From: Flammeovirgaceae bacterium
Lineage (GTDB): Bacteria; Bacteroidota; Bacteroidia; Cytophagales; Cyclobacteriaceae
DNA length: 64,000 nt
Assembly (NCBI GenBank): GCA_016712035.1
Contig: JADJRT010000003.1
Coordinates: forward strand, 25,001 to 89,000
Reading direction: 5' to 3'
A program made the position numbers and the translations under genes. A model generated the notes under the pieces. It ran no database searches, was not told the DNA's origin, and was given only the letters and a program-made list of their open reading frames with translations. Shown piece by piece: positions 35,227 through 44,763 of the stretch (its first letter is position 1; each line of letters starts with the position of its first letter).

Positions 35227-37662
35227 ATGAAGATTTCCTACCAGTGGCTTAAGCAATACATCGACATTCCTGAAACAGCTGAAGAAATTGGTCATGTACT
35301 TACCAATACCGGTTTGGAAGTGGAAAGTGTAGAGCCCTTTGAAACTGTAAAAGGCGGGCTTAAAGGATTAGTGATTGGTGAAGTGTTAACGTGCGCCAAA
35401 CATCCCAATGCCGATAAGCTTTCTATCACCACTGTTCAGGTTGCCGATAGAATATTATCTATTGTGTGTGGCGCATCTAATGTTGCTGCCGGTCAAAAAG
35501 TAGTAGTGGCTTTACCGGGATCAACCGTGTACCCAACCAAAGGCGAATCCTTTGCCATTAAAGCTACCAAGATTCGGGGCGAAGTTTCGGAAGGAATGAT
35601 TTGCGCTGAAGATGAAATTGGATTAGGAGAAAGTCATGATGGGATAATGGTGTTGAAGACGGATACGCCCAATGGGACTGCGGCCGCCACCTTCTTTAAC
35701 ATTGAGACTGATTATGTACTTGAAATCGGATTAACTCCCAATCGTGCGGATGCCGCCTCGCATATTGGTGTGGCGCGTGATATCAAAGCTTCACGAAAGC
35801 GAAAGCTTTGCTTACCGAATGTTGATAAATTCAAATCCGATAATAGCGATTTAAAAATCGCGGTAGAAGTAGAAAATACAGAGGCGTGTCCGCGATACTC
35901 CGGAGTTACCTTATCTGGGATTACAGTAAAAGAGTCTCCCGACTGGCTCAAGAACCGTCTTAAGTGTATTGGTTTAGCACCCATCAATAACATTGTTGAT
36001 ATCACCAATTTTGTTTTACATGAAACAGGTCAGCCGCTACATGCATTCGATGCAGATAAAATTTCAGGTAAGAAAGTGGTTGTAAAAACTCTCCCCGCTG
36101 GAACAAAATTTAAAACACTTGATGACAAGGAGCGCACGTTAACGGCAAACGATCTGATGATCTGTAATAGCGAAGAGTCCATGTGCATGGCGGGTGTCTT
36201 TGGTGGCATTAAATCAGGTATCACACCTAAAACAATAAACATTTTTCTGGAGAGTGCTTGTTTCTCCCCAGACTATGTGCGAAAAACCGGTATGCATCAT
36301 CAGTTAAAAACGGATGCATCTTTTCGATTCGAACGCGGCACTGATCCGAACCTAACGGTATATGCACTAAAAAGAGCTGCCTTGCTAATCAAAGAAATTG
36401 CCGGTGGCTCAATCTCCTCTGAAGTTGTAGATATTTATCCTGTAAAAGTTGAAAATCGGCTGATTGAGGTTAAAGACAAAAACGTAAACCGATTAATTGG
36501 CAAAACAATCCCCCGTCAAGAGGTTTTCATTATTCTTGAAGGATTGGAGATTGCTGTTGTTAGCAAGAATGAAAATGGATTTACGGTATCGGTTCCTCCC
36601 TATCGTGTAGATGTAATCCAGGAAGCCGATGTGGTGGAAGAAATTCTGCGCATCTATGGTTTTAATAATATCGAACTAACAGAGATAACGGGCACGGATT
36701 ATCTGGCTGAGTTTCCTGAAAAAGATATAAACAAATTTAAGCGCACGCTAGGTGGTCAATTGGTTAGCAATGGCTATTATGAAATTCTAACCAATTCATT
36801 AACCAACAGTGCCTATCAGCAAAAACATAATCTGACATTTAATGGGGCAGCCGTTGAGATACTGAATAAACTCAGTGAAGAGCAGGGTATTTTGCGTCAA
36901 ACTATGCTGTTTACGGGCTTGGAAGTTTGTGGATATAACATTAACCGGAAGCAGAAAGACCTAAAGCTTTATGAGTTTGGTAAAACTTATTGGAAAAACG
37001 AAGCGGATCATGAAGACAAAAAGAATACGGCTTACCAGGAAGAAGAGCGACTGGCTCTATATGTAACGGGCAATTTTGAAACGGAAAACTGGCAGAATAA
37101 ATCCAGATCGGTAACTTATTTTGATCTGGCACAACATGTAGTGCAACTTCTTGAGAAGTCATCGATAGAAAATCTTAAGCAAGAGACGTTGAATGACCCA
37201 TTATTTGATTATGGGATGCGACTGATGAAAGGCAACAAAGAAATTGGCAAACTAGGGAAGGTTAAAACTGCCTTAACCAAAGACTTCGGTATTAAGCAGG
37301 AGGTATTTTATGCCGATCTATCTACTACCTTGCTTTTCAAGTCGGCAAGCCCTAAGTTCGTTGTGAAGGAAGTACCCCGGTTTCCGGAAGTAAGGCGCGA
37401 TCTTTCACTGGTTTTGGATAAGCAGGTAACCTTTGACGAAATTCGTGCACTTGTTGTTAACACAGAGAAAAAACTGATTAAAGAAATTATTGCTTTTGAC
37501 GTTTACGAGGGCGATAAAATCCCGCAAGGCAAAAAAGCATACGCGCTTGGTTTTACCTTACTGGATGAAAACAAAACGCTCACCGATGAAGAAATTGATA
37601 AAGTAATGACTCGGCTAATGAGCGCTTTTGAAGGGAAAATGGGTGCTGTTATTCGAAAATAA
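35227..37662 (+). CDS. pheT: Phenylalanyl-tRNA synthetase beta subunit
   Basis: The 811-residue protein has the usual domain order. A tRNA-binding OB domain (about 40-150, starting GLVIGEVLTCAKHPNADKL) comes first. The B3/B4 region follows with NIVDITNFVLHETGQPLHAFD and KTDASFRFERG. The B5 domain (PVKVENRLIEVKD, PPYRVDVIQEADVVEEI) precedes the synthetase-like core. A C-terminal anticodon-binding domain (KEVPRFPEVRRDLSLV) ends the chain. Together with PheS it charges tRNA-Phe; the editing site is in B3/B4. pheS is not in the window. The gene precedes zapB-like/zapA, a common order in this phylum. No break is seen. Confidence 0.96.
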   Translation: MKISYQWLKQYIDIPETAEEIGHVLTNTGLEVESVEPFETVKGGLKGLVIGEVLTCAKHPNADKLSITTVQVADRILSIVCGASNVAAGQKVVVALPGSTVYPTKGESFAIKATKIRGEVSEGMICAEDEIGLGESHDGIMVLKTDTPNGTAAATFFNIETDYVLEIGLTPNRADAASHIGVARDIKASRKRKLCLPNVDKFKSDNSDLKIAVEVENTEACPRYSGVTLSGITVKESPDWLKNRLKCIGLAPINNIVDITNFVLHETGQPLHAFDADKISGKKVVVKTLPAGTKFKTLDDKERTLTANDLMICNSEESMCMAGVFGGIKSGITPKTINIFLESACFSPDYVRKTGMHHQLKTDASFRFERGTDPNLTVYALKRAALLIKEIAGGSISSEVVDIYPVKVENRLIEVKDKNVNRLIGKTIPRQEVFIILEGLEIAVVSKNENGFTVSVPPYRVDVIQEADVVEEILRIYGFNNIELTEITGTDYLAEFPEKDINKFKRTLGGQLVSNGYYEILTNSLTNSAYQQKHNLTFNGAAVEILNKLSEEQGILRQTMLFTGLEVCGYNINRKQKDLKLYEFGKTYWKNEADHEDKKNTAYQEEERLALYVTGNFETENWQNKSRSVTYFDLAQHVVQLLEKSSIENLKQETLNDPLFDYGMRLMKGNKEIGKLGKVKTALTKDFGIKQEVFYADLSTTLLFKSASPKFVVKEVPRFPEVRRDLSLVLDKQVTFDEIRALVVNTEKKLIKEIIAFDVYEGDKIPQGKKAYALGFTLLDENKTLTDEEIDKVMTRLMSAFEGKMGAVIRK

Positions 37663-37908
37663 ATTGCGGCTTTATTCTTGACCAAAAATATTAAAAAAAG
37701 GGGGAGAAAAAGGGGGTTTCCTCCCCCGTTGGTCTCTTTATTTTCTGCAGTGTTTTTCGGGTTTCCGGTTTTGAAAACCTTTATGCAAAAAAAATTAATT
37801 GTCTTAAGTTTATCCGTTTGTGTAGGCACCCTACTAGGCTTGAAAGTCTGTTTGCCCTTACAAACTGGATTTTTCATAATATCGGTGCCCAAAATTTTTA
37901 ATTAACGT
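37663..37908 (+). other. Gap between pheT and the ZapB-like gene
   Basis: This stretch of 246 bases holds G- and C-rich runs near 37700-37726 (GGGGGAG ... CTCCCCC) that could fold as a weak hairpin. A perfect GGTTTT/GAAAACC palindrome lies near 37768. A short reading frame crosses it but has no homologue I recognise and looks incidental. No clear terminator T run and no RNA gene could be supported. Confidence 0.4.
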
Positions 37909-38205
37909 ATGGACCAGGAAGCATTAAAATCAAGCCTCAGTGGATTAGAGAGAAAGGTGTTGGTGTTGTTGAATGAGCATAAGTCGTTAAAAGACGAGTT
38001 GAAAGGGATAAAACTCGAGAATTACGAATTGAAGACAGATCTCAAAAAGCGAGACGAGCAGCTTCATCATTTTAAAAATCAGATTAAAATCACTAAGATT
38101 GTAGATCATATAAACCCGGAAGACGAAGGTGTTTCGGACTTGAAAAAGAAAGTAGACGAGTATATCCGCGAAATCGATAAGTGTATTGCTCACCTGAGTA
38201 AATAA
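37909..38205 (+). CDS. Coiled-coil protein, ZapB-like
   Basis: The 98-residue protein is almost entirely charged helix with heptad-like leucines (LSGLERKVLVLLNEHKSL, IKLENYELKTDLKKRDEQL), predicting a coiled coil. It lies 10 bases upstream of zapA, an arrangement shared across many Bacteroidota. ZapB of Proteobacteria links ZapA to chromosome and Z-ring organisation. That name is based on position, size and coiled coil, not on firm sequence identity. No signal peptide. Confidence 0.72.
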   Translation: MDQEALKSSLSGLERKVLVLLNEHKSLKDELKGIKLENYELKTDLKKRDEQLHHFKNQIKITKIVDHINPEDEGVSDLKKKVDEYIREIDKCIAHLSK

Positions 38206-38215
38206 CCGGTAAAGG

Positions 38216-38503
38216 TTGATGGACGAATTATCAGTAAAAATAAAAATTGCAGACCGCGAGTACCCGATGAAGGTAAAGCGCAAGGAAGAGGAAAAAGTGC
38301 GGGCGGCCGGCAAAGTCATCAACGAGAAAATAAAGTATTACCGCGAACAGTTTGGTATTGACGATAAGCAAGACCTGCTGGCCATGGTGGCATTCGATTG
38401 TTTGGTAGATAAAATAGCAGATGAAGAAAATCTGCAGGTAATAGACCAAACCGTGATTGAGAAGGTAAACCACATTAATCAATTGGTTTCCCAATCACTC
38501 TAA
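38216..38503 (+). CDS. zapA: Cell division protein ZapA
   Basis: The 95-residue protein begins MDELSVKIKIADREYPMKV, the typical beta-hairpin of ZapA. It is followed by EEEKVRAAGKVINEKI and an LAMVAFDCLVDKI segment, ending in a coiled-coil tail. ZapA binds FtsZ filaments and bundles them in the Z ring. It is coupled to the coiled-coil gene upstream (10 bases) and precedes rny. A weak 7-pair hairpin follows its stop. Confidence 0.9.
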   Translation: MMDELSVKIKIADREYPMKVKRKEEEKVRAAGKVINEKIKYYREQFGIDDKQDLLAMVAFDCLVDKIADEENLQVIDQTVIEKVNHINQLVSQSL

Positions 38504-38534
38504 TCTCTTTCTTTTAAGATTCCTCCTTTTAGTC

Positions 38535-38552
38535 TTTGGCCGGTTGGCCAAA
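38535..38552 (+). terminator. Weak hairpin between zapA and rny
   Basis: TTTGGCC (38535-38541) and GGCCAAA (38546-38552) form a perfect 7-pair stem with loop GGTT. The following bases (CCGGGTATTTTAACTTT) hold only a broken T tract, so termination would be partial. Confidence 0.35.
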
Positions 38553-38583
38553 CCGGGTATTTTAACTTTAAATACCTAAATCA

Positions 38584-40047
38584 ATGGATTTATTAACCCC
38601 GGGCTCAGGAATAGGAATGCTCATTGCTAGTATCCTGCTTAGCCTTATTCCAATTATTTTAATTGGGATTTTAGTTGGCTTTCTTCTTTACAAGCGAAAA
38701 ATAAAAAAGAATAAAGAAGTCGTTGAGGAGAAAGCAAAGCTTATAATCAGAGAAGCTGAACTACAAGCCGAGAATATCAAGAAAGATCGAATTCTTGATG
38801 CCAAAGAGAAACTCTTAAAAATGAAGCAAGAGTTTGAAGAAGAAGCTAATCGCAAGAAAAATCAGATCATCGCCAACGAACAAAAGATCAAGCAACGCGA
38901 ATCGCAGCTCAGCAAAGAATTGGAAACTCTGAAGCGAAAGGAATCTGAAGTGGATGAAGAAAAACAGAGTCTGGCGCACCAACATGACCTCGTGAAAAAG
39001 CGCAAGGAAGAACTCGATAAGTTCAACGCGCAAAAAGTGGCTATATTGGAAGGTATCTCTAAACTTACGGCCGACCAGGCGCGCGATCAACTGGTAGAGT
39101 CCTTAAAGGAAGAAGCGGCAACCAAGGCCAGTTCATACATAAAAGATATCATGGAGCAGGCTAAGTTGTCGGCCACCAAAGAAGCGAAGAAAATTGTAGT
39201 AGAAACTATTCAACGCACAGCCACCGAGCACGCTGTTGAAAACTGTGTGTCCATTTTCAATATTGAAAGCGATGACATTAAAGGGAAAGTAATTGGCCGC
39301 GAAGGTCGCAACATTCGGGCGCTGGAAGCCGCTACCGGAGTTGAAATTATTGTTGATGATACGCCCGAAGCAATCATTATATCGGGTTTTGATCCGGTGC
39401 GCAGAGAAGTAGCCCGACTATCGCTACACCGATTGGTTCAGGATGGTAGAATACATCCGGCTCGGATTGAAGAAATTGTTGCAAAAACTTTCAAAAACAT
39501 TGATGATGAAATTATAGAGATTGGTGAACGGACCATCATTGACCTAGGCATACATGGCTTGGCCCCCGAATTAGTTAAGATGGTAGGTAGAATGCGCTAT
39601 CGTTCTTCCTATGGTCAAAATTTATTACAACACTCACGTGAAGTAGCCAACCTCTGCGCTATTATGGCTGCAGAACTCGGGCTGAATGTTAAACAAGCCA
39701 AGCGTGCCGGTTTGTTACACGACATAGGAAAAGTATGGCCGGAAGAATTGGAAAAACCACATGCTATTGTGGGCATGGAACAAGCGCAGAAATACAAAGA
39801 GCACCCGGTAATTTGCAATGCTATTGGTGCACACCACGATGAAATTGAGATGACCAGCATTATCTCTCCAATTGTACAAGCCTGCGATGCCATTTCAGGC
39901 GCACGGCCAGGTGCAAGACGCGAGGTGATGGAACAATACATTAAGCGATTAAAAGAATTAGAAAGTGTAGGGTTAAGTTTTGAAGGTGTAGAAAAATGCT
40001 ACGCCATTCAAGCTGGGTTTTTCATTTATAAAATGCGTTACGCGTAA
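38584..40047 (+). CDS. rny: Ribonuclease Y, with an unusual C-terminal truncation
   Basis: The 487-residue protein has an N-terminal membrane segment (IGMLIASILLSLIPIILIGI) and a long coiled coil (about 35-170). A KH domain follows (GKVIGREGRNIRALE). The HD domain has LLQHSREVAN and LLHDIGK, so the catalytic residues are present. RNase Y starts turnover of many mRNAs at the inner membrane. The family normally continues after YAIQAG with REVRVIVE and about 40 more residues, ending near EYAK. Here YAIQAG is followed by nine unrelated residues (FFIYKMRYA) and a stop. No other frame contains the missing end, so this is a real or assembly-born deletion, not a simple frameshift. Confidence 0.9.
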   Translation: MDLLTPGSGIGMLIASILLSLIPIILIGILVGFLLYKRKIKKNKEVVEEKAKLIIREAELQAENIKKDRILDAKEKLLKMKQEFEEEANRKKNQIIANEQKIKQRESQLSKELETLKRKESEVDEEKQSLAHQHDLVKKRKEELDKFNAQKVAILEGISKLTADQARDQLVESLKEEAATKASSYIKDIMEQAKLSATKEAKKIVVETIQRTATEHAVENCVSIFNIESDDIKGKVIGREGRNIRALEAATGVEIIVDDTPEAIIISGFDPVRREVARLSLHRLVQDGRIHPARIEEIVAKTFKNIDDEIIEIGERTIIDLGIHGLAPELVKMVGRMRYRSSYGQNLLQHSREVANLCAIMAAELGLNVKQAKRAGLLHDIGKVWPEELEKPHAIVGMEQAQKYKEHPVICNAIGAHHDEIEMTSIISPIVQACDAISGARPGARREVMEQYIKRLKELESVGLSFEGVEKCYAIQAGFFIYKMRYA

Positions 40048-40102
40048 TTATTCTATATTTATAAGTTCAGGAATTCTATCAGTAGTACGATTTTTTTTGC
40101 CC

Positions 40103-40879
40103 ATGAGTTATTTTAGGCGAGTGATGCTATCCAGTATAAAGCGAGTTAGACCATCAAGAAACAAAGTTATAATCTCCGCAATCGTTATAGTGCTGTCAAT
40201 TTCAACTGTTTTTGCTCAGCCTGCCTTTCCCGACTCTACCCTAAGACAAGCATCACTTAAAGCAGCCATCATTTTGTACGATCAAACTATTCAGGAAAAC
40301 TCGAGCCTTTACAATGGTCACGAGTTTATTGATCCATTTGAACGCAGCCAATTGAATGGGCACCCCTACTTTGTAACCGATGAGTGGCAGGAGGGAATCA
40401 TAAATTATGATGGTCAACAGTATGAATCCGTTACTCTTAAATACGATCTGTTCCAGGATAAGATACATGTTGAACACCCTACCAGTCACAGAGAAATTGA
40501 ATTGATTTCTGAAAAAGTAGAATCTTTTGGAATAGCTGAACATTTTTTTGTGCGCTTACAATCACCGGTTGCGGGGTTCTATGACCAGATTTACGATGGT
40601 GACTTGAAAGTCTATTCTAAAAGATACAAACTAACGCAAGATATCCTCACCACTAAAACAAAAACAATCGAATTCCTTCCTAAGGAAAAACTCTTTATCC
40701 TGAAAAATGGAATCTACTACCCCGTAAGTTCTAAAGGGTCCGTTTTAAAAGTTCTGATAGAAAGAAAAAGCGAACTCAAAAAACTGCTAGCCGAAGAAAA
40801 TATTTCCTTCAATAAGAATAAGGAATTCGCGCTGCAAAGAATGGGTGCCTACTTTGATCAATTGAATACTGGTAAATGA
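40103..40879 (+). CDS. Exported protein of unknown function at the head of a TonB receptor operon
   Basis: Starting at the ATG at 40103 (a TTG six bases before is the other choice) the protein of about 258 residues has a signal segment (VIISAIVIVLSISTVFA). It is cut before QPAFPDS. The mature part has no named domain I recognise. It looks beta-rich with a C-terminal basic helical tail (LKVLIERKSELKKLLAEEN). Its stop overlaps the start of the TonB receptor by four bases (ATGA at 40876-40879), so it is translated together with it. Likely an accessory periplasmic or outer-membrane protein of that receptor; I infer this only from the coupling. Confidence 0.75.
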   Translation: MSYFRRVMLSSIKRVRPSRNKVIISAIVIVLSISTVFAQPAFPDSTLRQASLKAAIILYDQTIQENSSLYNGHEFIDPFERSQLNGHPYFVTDEWQEGIINYDGQQYESVTLKYDLFQDKIHVEHPTSHREIELISEKVESFGIAEHFFVRLQSPVAGFYDQIYDGDLKVYSKRYKLTQDILTTKTKTIEFLPKEKLFILKNGIYYPVSSKGSVLKVLIERKSELKKLLAEENISFNKNKEFALQRMGAYFDQLNTGK

Positions 40880-43634
40880 AATCAGGTACGCTCCTCTTAA
40901 TTCTTTTGATTATAGCCTGTCTTTCAATATCGAAGGCCCAAGGCCAGCAGACCAATCTATTTACAATTGAATTACAGAATCAACCCTTTACAAGACTCGC
41001 AAGTGAGATTGAACAAAAATCAGATTACAAATTCTTTTTTAATCCCGCCTCGGTAGATAGTCTCCTGGTAACAGTCTCGGCTGTTAATCAATCGGCTGAA
41101 GAAATCCTGAGTGAAGTATTTAAAAATACCGAGTACCGCTATGCCCTAGATGCTAATCAGTATATCTATATTACCATTCAAGATATTATTCTCACTGAAC
41201 TTCCCTCTGATTTCTATGACCGAACAGGTATCTCTTCAGATACCTTACCTCGACAAACGGATGACAAAAGATTTGAAGATGCCGAAAAGATTAAAGTAGA
41301 AAAACTAATTTCCATTGGTGTTCGTGGCACAAGTAGCAAACCAACAGCGAGCGTGGCTGGTTATATTCGCAATAGAAAAACAGGTGAGCCGGTGATAGGC
41401 GCATCGGTACTGATTGAAAATCCGTTGACTGGCGTAGCTACCGACCCGAATGGTTATTATTCCATTACCCTAACACGTGGGACACATGCGCTTCAAATTA
41501 GGAGCATGGGCATGAAGAATACTGAACGTAATATTTTGCTTCATTCTGACGGGAAACTCAACATAGAGCTGGAGGAAGATGTTTTACCTCTCAAAGAAGT
41601 AATCGTGGAATCAGAGCGGGACGAACGTGTACTGGGTTTACAAATGGGTTTAGAACGAATCGATATTAAAACCATGAAACAAATTCCGGTGGCAATGGGC
41701 GAAGCAGATATCTTAAAAGCTGTACTTACCCTACCGGGTGTACAATCGGTGGGAGAAGCTACCGTGGGTTTTAACGTTCGTGGAGGAGCAACGGATCAAA
41801 ACTTAATTCTATTCAATGATGCTACTATTTACAATCCATCACATTTATTTGGCTTCTTTTCTTCATTCAATGCCGATTTGCTCAAAAATGTGGAGCTCTA
41901 TAAAAGCGGAGTACCGGCTGAATACGGGGGAAGAATTTCATCTGTGTTAGATGTTACTACACGCGAAGGCAACAAGCGAAAGTGGGGCGGATCGGGTGGC
42001 ATCAGTCCCATCACTGGACGATTTGCTTTAGAAGGTCCGATCATGAAAGATAAAAGTTCCTTCTTAATTGGCGGTCGTTCTACTTACTCCGACTGGATTT
42101 TGAAACAGTCGTCTTACGATCGGGTAAAAAACAGCGAAGCTGCGTTTTATGACTTGAACTTGAATATCAGTCATGAAATTAATAGTAAGAACAATATCTA
42201 TCTTTCGGGCTACACCAGCAAAGATCGGTTTAAGTTAGAAGGCGACACAGCCTACAGCTATAGCAACCAGGCGCTGTCAGCCAAGTGGCGGCACATATTC
42301 AACAACAAATTTTTTGGTGTACTTACCGGAAATTACAGTGGTTATGATTATACTATTTCAAGTGACAAAAATCCAGTTAATGCATTTGATCTAACTTACT
42401 CTATACAACAACTACAAGCAAAAGCGGACTTCACCTATTTCCTCAACTCTAAGCATACTCTCACCTTTGGTGCCAGCTCAATAAATTACCAATTATCCCC
42501 AGGCACACTTACTCCCGTAGGAACCGAGTCGCTGGTAATACCCGATGTTTTACAGAATGAACAAGCCTTTGAAAGTGCGGCCTATCTGGGTGACAATTTC
42601 GAAGTGAACTCCCGACTCTCCTTATATGGCGGATTGCGGTATTCATTTTTCAGAAATTATGGCCCTCGTGATGTTTTAATTTATCAAGTGGGAAGCGTTT
42701 TGGACGTAACTACAATTATAGACACCGTCACGTATTCCGCAGATCAAACCGTGTCTACCTCAGGTGGGCCCGAAGTGAGACTCTCCGCACGATATAGCTT
42801 GTTAAAGAATACCTCCATTAAAGTTAGCTACAATCGCATGCGGCAATACGTTCAAATGTTGTCAAACACCACGGCCATCGCGCCAACTGATATTTGGAAG
42901 CTAAGTGATCCTTATATAAAACCGCTACTGGGCGATCAGTTCTCGGTGGGTTATTATAAAATTCCAGAACGAAGTCAATCGAGGTATCGATAGAAGCGTA
43001 TTACAAAATCATGCAGAACTTTCTGGACTATAAAGGGGGCGCTGAGTTAATCTTAAATCATCATATTGAAACGGACGTTCTAAATTCGCAAGGTAAAGCC
43101 TATGGAGCGGAATTCATGGTGAAAAAAACGAGTGGCAAATTAAATGGATGGCTTAGTTACACCTATTCACGCTCGTTAGTTAAAACCAAAGGAGATTCTG
43201 AAGCCGAGACAATCAATAGCGGTGTATACTATCCTAGTAATTACGATAAACCGCACGCAGTTAATTTTATCGGAAATTATAAATTCAATAGAAGATTCAG
43301 TCTTTCAGCTAACATGGTATATAGTACAGGCAGACCTATTACATTGCCGTTGGCTAAGTACACGATTGATGTAGCTGAACGTTTATTATATTCTGACCGG
43401 AATGAATACCGTATTCCCGATTACTTCCGAACCGATTTATCTCTAAATATAGAAGGCAATCATAAAATAAAAAAACTGGCGCATAGCTCGTGGAGTTTTT
43501 CGGTCTATAACCTGACTGGAAGGCGAAATGCCTATTCTGTTTATTTCACATCGGATGATGGCGTTGTTCGGGGATACAAACTTTCCATTTTCGGAAATCC
43601 GATTCCAACCATCACTTATAATTTTAAATTTTAG
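40876..43634 (+). pseudogene. TonB-dependent receptor with STN domain, broken by one missing base
   Basis: The first frame (40876-42993) has a signal peptide and an STN domain (residues about 24-95; FFNPASVDSLLVTV). A carboxypeptidase-regulatory-like repeat (about 150-235) precedes a TonB plug (GEADILKAVLTLPGVQ, GFNVRGGATDQNL). The second frame continues the beta barrel from VSIEAYYKIMQNFLDY to the C-terminal aromatic YNFKF. The break is an AAAA run at 42958-42961: one more A restores YYKNSRTKSIEV. The mended product has about 919 residues. STN receptors can signal to a FecR-type anti-sigma factor, but none lies within this window. Together with the genes on either side it is a nutrient-uptake or protein-assembly operon. 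Substrate unknown. Confidence 0.88.
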
Positions 43635-43638
43635 TCGG

Positions 43639-44763
43639 ATGAAAAGAGTTTTGTTTCTGATTATTCTTTTTTCTGGTTGTGTTGATCCTTACACTCCTCC
43701 GAACCTTAAATCCTCAGATTCTCTTTTGGTCATTGATGGTTATATTGACACGGCCACCAAGAGTACCATTAATCTCACCAGAACAAAAAATCTTACCTCA
43801 ACAGATCCTATAGAAATTGAAGAAGGAGCTACCCTTTGGTTGGAGGACAACGCTGGAAATAAAATATTTTTACAGGAAGAAGGGGGTGGCACATACACAC
43901 TAGCTGCACAATCCTTTCCGCCCAAAGAATATAGTCTGCATGTGATTACCCAGGATTCAAAGGAATATATATCCGAATTTGTACCTGTTATGGAAAGTCC
44001 GGCTATTGACAGTGTAAGTTGGGAGCTAACAGCCGACAAAGGTGTTCAACTCTATGTGAGCACCCATGACGATCAAAACCCGGAAGGATTTTATCGTTGG
44101 TCTTTCGAAGAGACATGGACATACACAGCAGCCTATAACTCTGTGTACGATTTTAATCCGGCAACAAAAACGGTTACCGTACGCACAGAAAGTATTTATC
44201 AATGCTGGACTTCAGATCGCTCAAATGATATTCTGATTGCAACCACCCAAAGGCTAAATAAAAATGTTATCAGTGAATTTCCATTAATTTATAAAGGCAA
44301 CACTTCTGAAGAACTCAGGTACCGGTATAGTATTCTGGTGAATCAGTATGCCATTACCGAAGATTCTTATAACTATTGGCAGCAGCAAAAGAAAAATACC
44401 GAAGACCTGGGCACGCTATTCGGGCCGCTACCGACACAAATTACGGGAAACTTTAAATGCATAACCGATCCATCCGAAAAAGTAGTTGGCTACTTTCATA
44501 TAGGTTCAGTTTCTTCCAAACGCATCTATATTTCTTTCGAAGATCTTCCTTCTCCTCCCTTTTACGATACGGGGTATTCGAGCTGCGAATTGAACGGTGT
44601 GCTTTTGGCAGGGCTGCAAAACTTTAGTGGTCCCTTTACATTTGTTGGCGGAATTCCCAACCCGAATGGGCCAGGGGTTATTGGATATACATATACAAGT
44701 CAGTTTTGTGCCGATTGTACCTTGCGGGGTGGCTCAACGACTAAACCCGATTTTTGGGAATGA
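43639..44763 (+). CDS. DUF4249 outer-membrane lipoprotein
   Basis: The start at 43639, four bases after the receptor stop, gives a lipoprotein signal with lipobox LFSGC (Cys about residue 14). The 374-residue protein has the DUF4249 features: DGYIDTATKSTINLTRT near 35, beta-sandwich repeats, and a late Cys cluster (SQFCADCTLRGG). In Bacteroidota DUF4249 lipoproteins sit next to STN-type TonB receptors and probably form a surface partner of the receptor. The stop overlaps the next start by four bases (44760-44763). A longer upstream frame is possible but would destroy the lipoprotein signal. Confidence 0.88.
   Translation: MKRVLFLIILFSGCVDPYTPPNLKSSDSLLVIDGYIDTATKSTINLTRTKNLTSTDPIEIEEGATLWLEDNAGNKIFLQEEGGGTYTLAAQSFPPKEYSLHVITQDSKEYISEFVPVMESPAIDSVSWELTADKGVQLYVSTHDDQNPEGFYRWSFEETWTYTAAYNSVYDFNPATKTVTVRTESIYQCWTSDRSNDILIATTQRLNKNVISEFPLIYKGNTSEELRYRYSILVNQYAITEDSYNYWQQQKKNTEDLGTLFGPLPTQITGNFKCITDPSEKVVGYFHIGSVSSKRIYISFEDLPSPPFYDTGYSSCELNGVLLAGLQNFSGPFTFVGGIPNPNGPGVIGYTYTSQFCADCTLRGGSTTKPDFWE

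Noticed and set aside
37678..37905. A short reading frame (75 codons) after pheT
   Set aside because: Composition and lack of any motif suggest a chance frame; the region contains repeats and hairpins rather than a gene.
37663..38583. A 6S RNA, which neighbours zapA in many Proteobacteria
   Set aside because: No long interrupted hairpin of the expected length could be made in the gaps on either side of zapA; that gene order is not known to hold in this phylum.
42950..43020. Two separate TonB genes
   Set aside because: The second piece starts inside the barrel with no signal or plug; it is the rest of the first.
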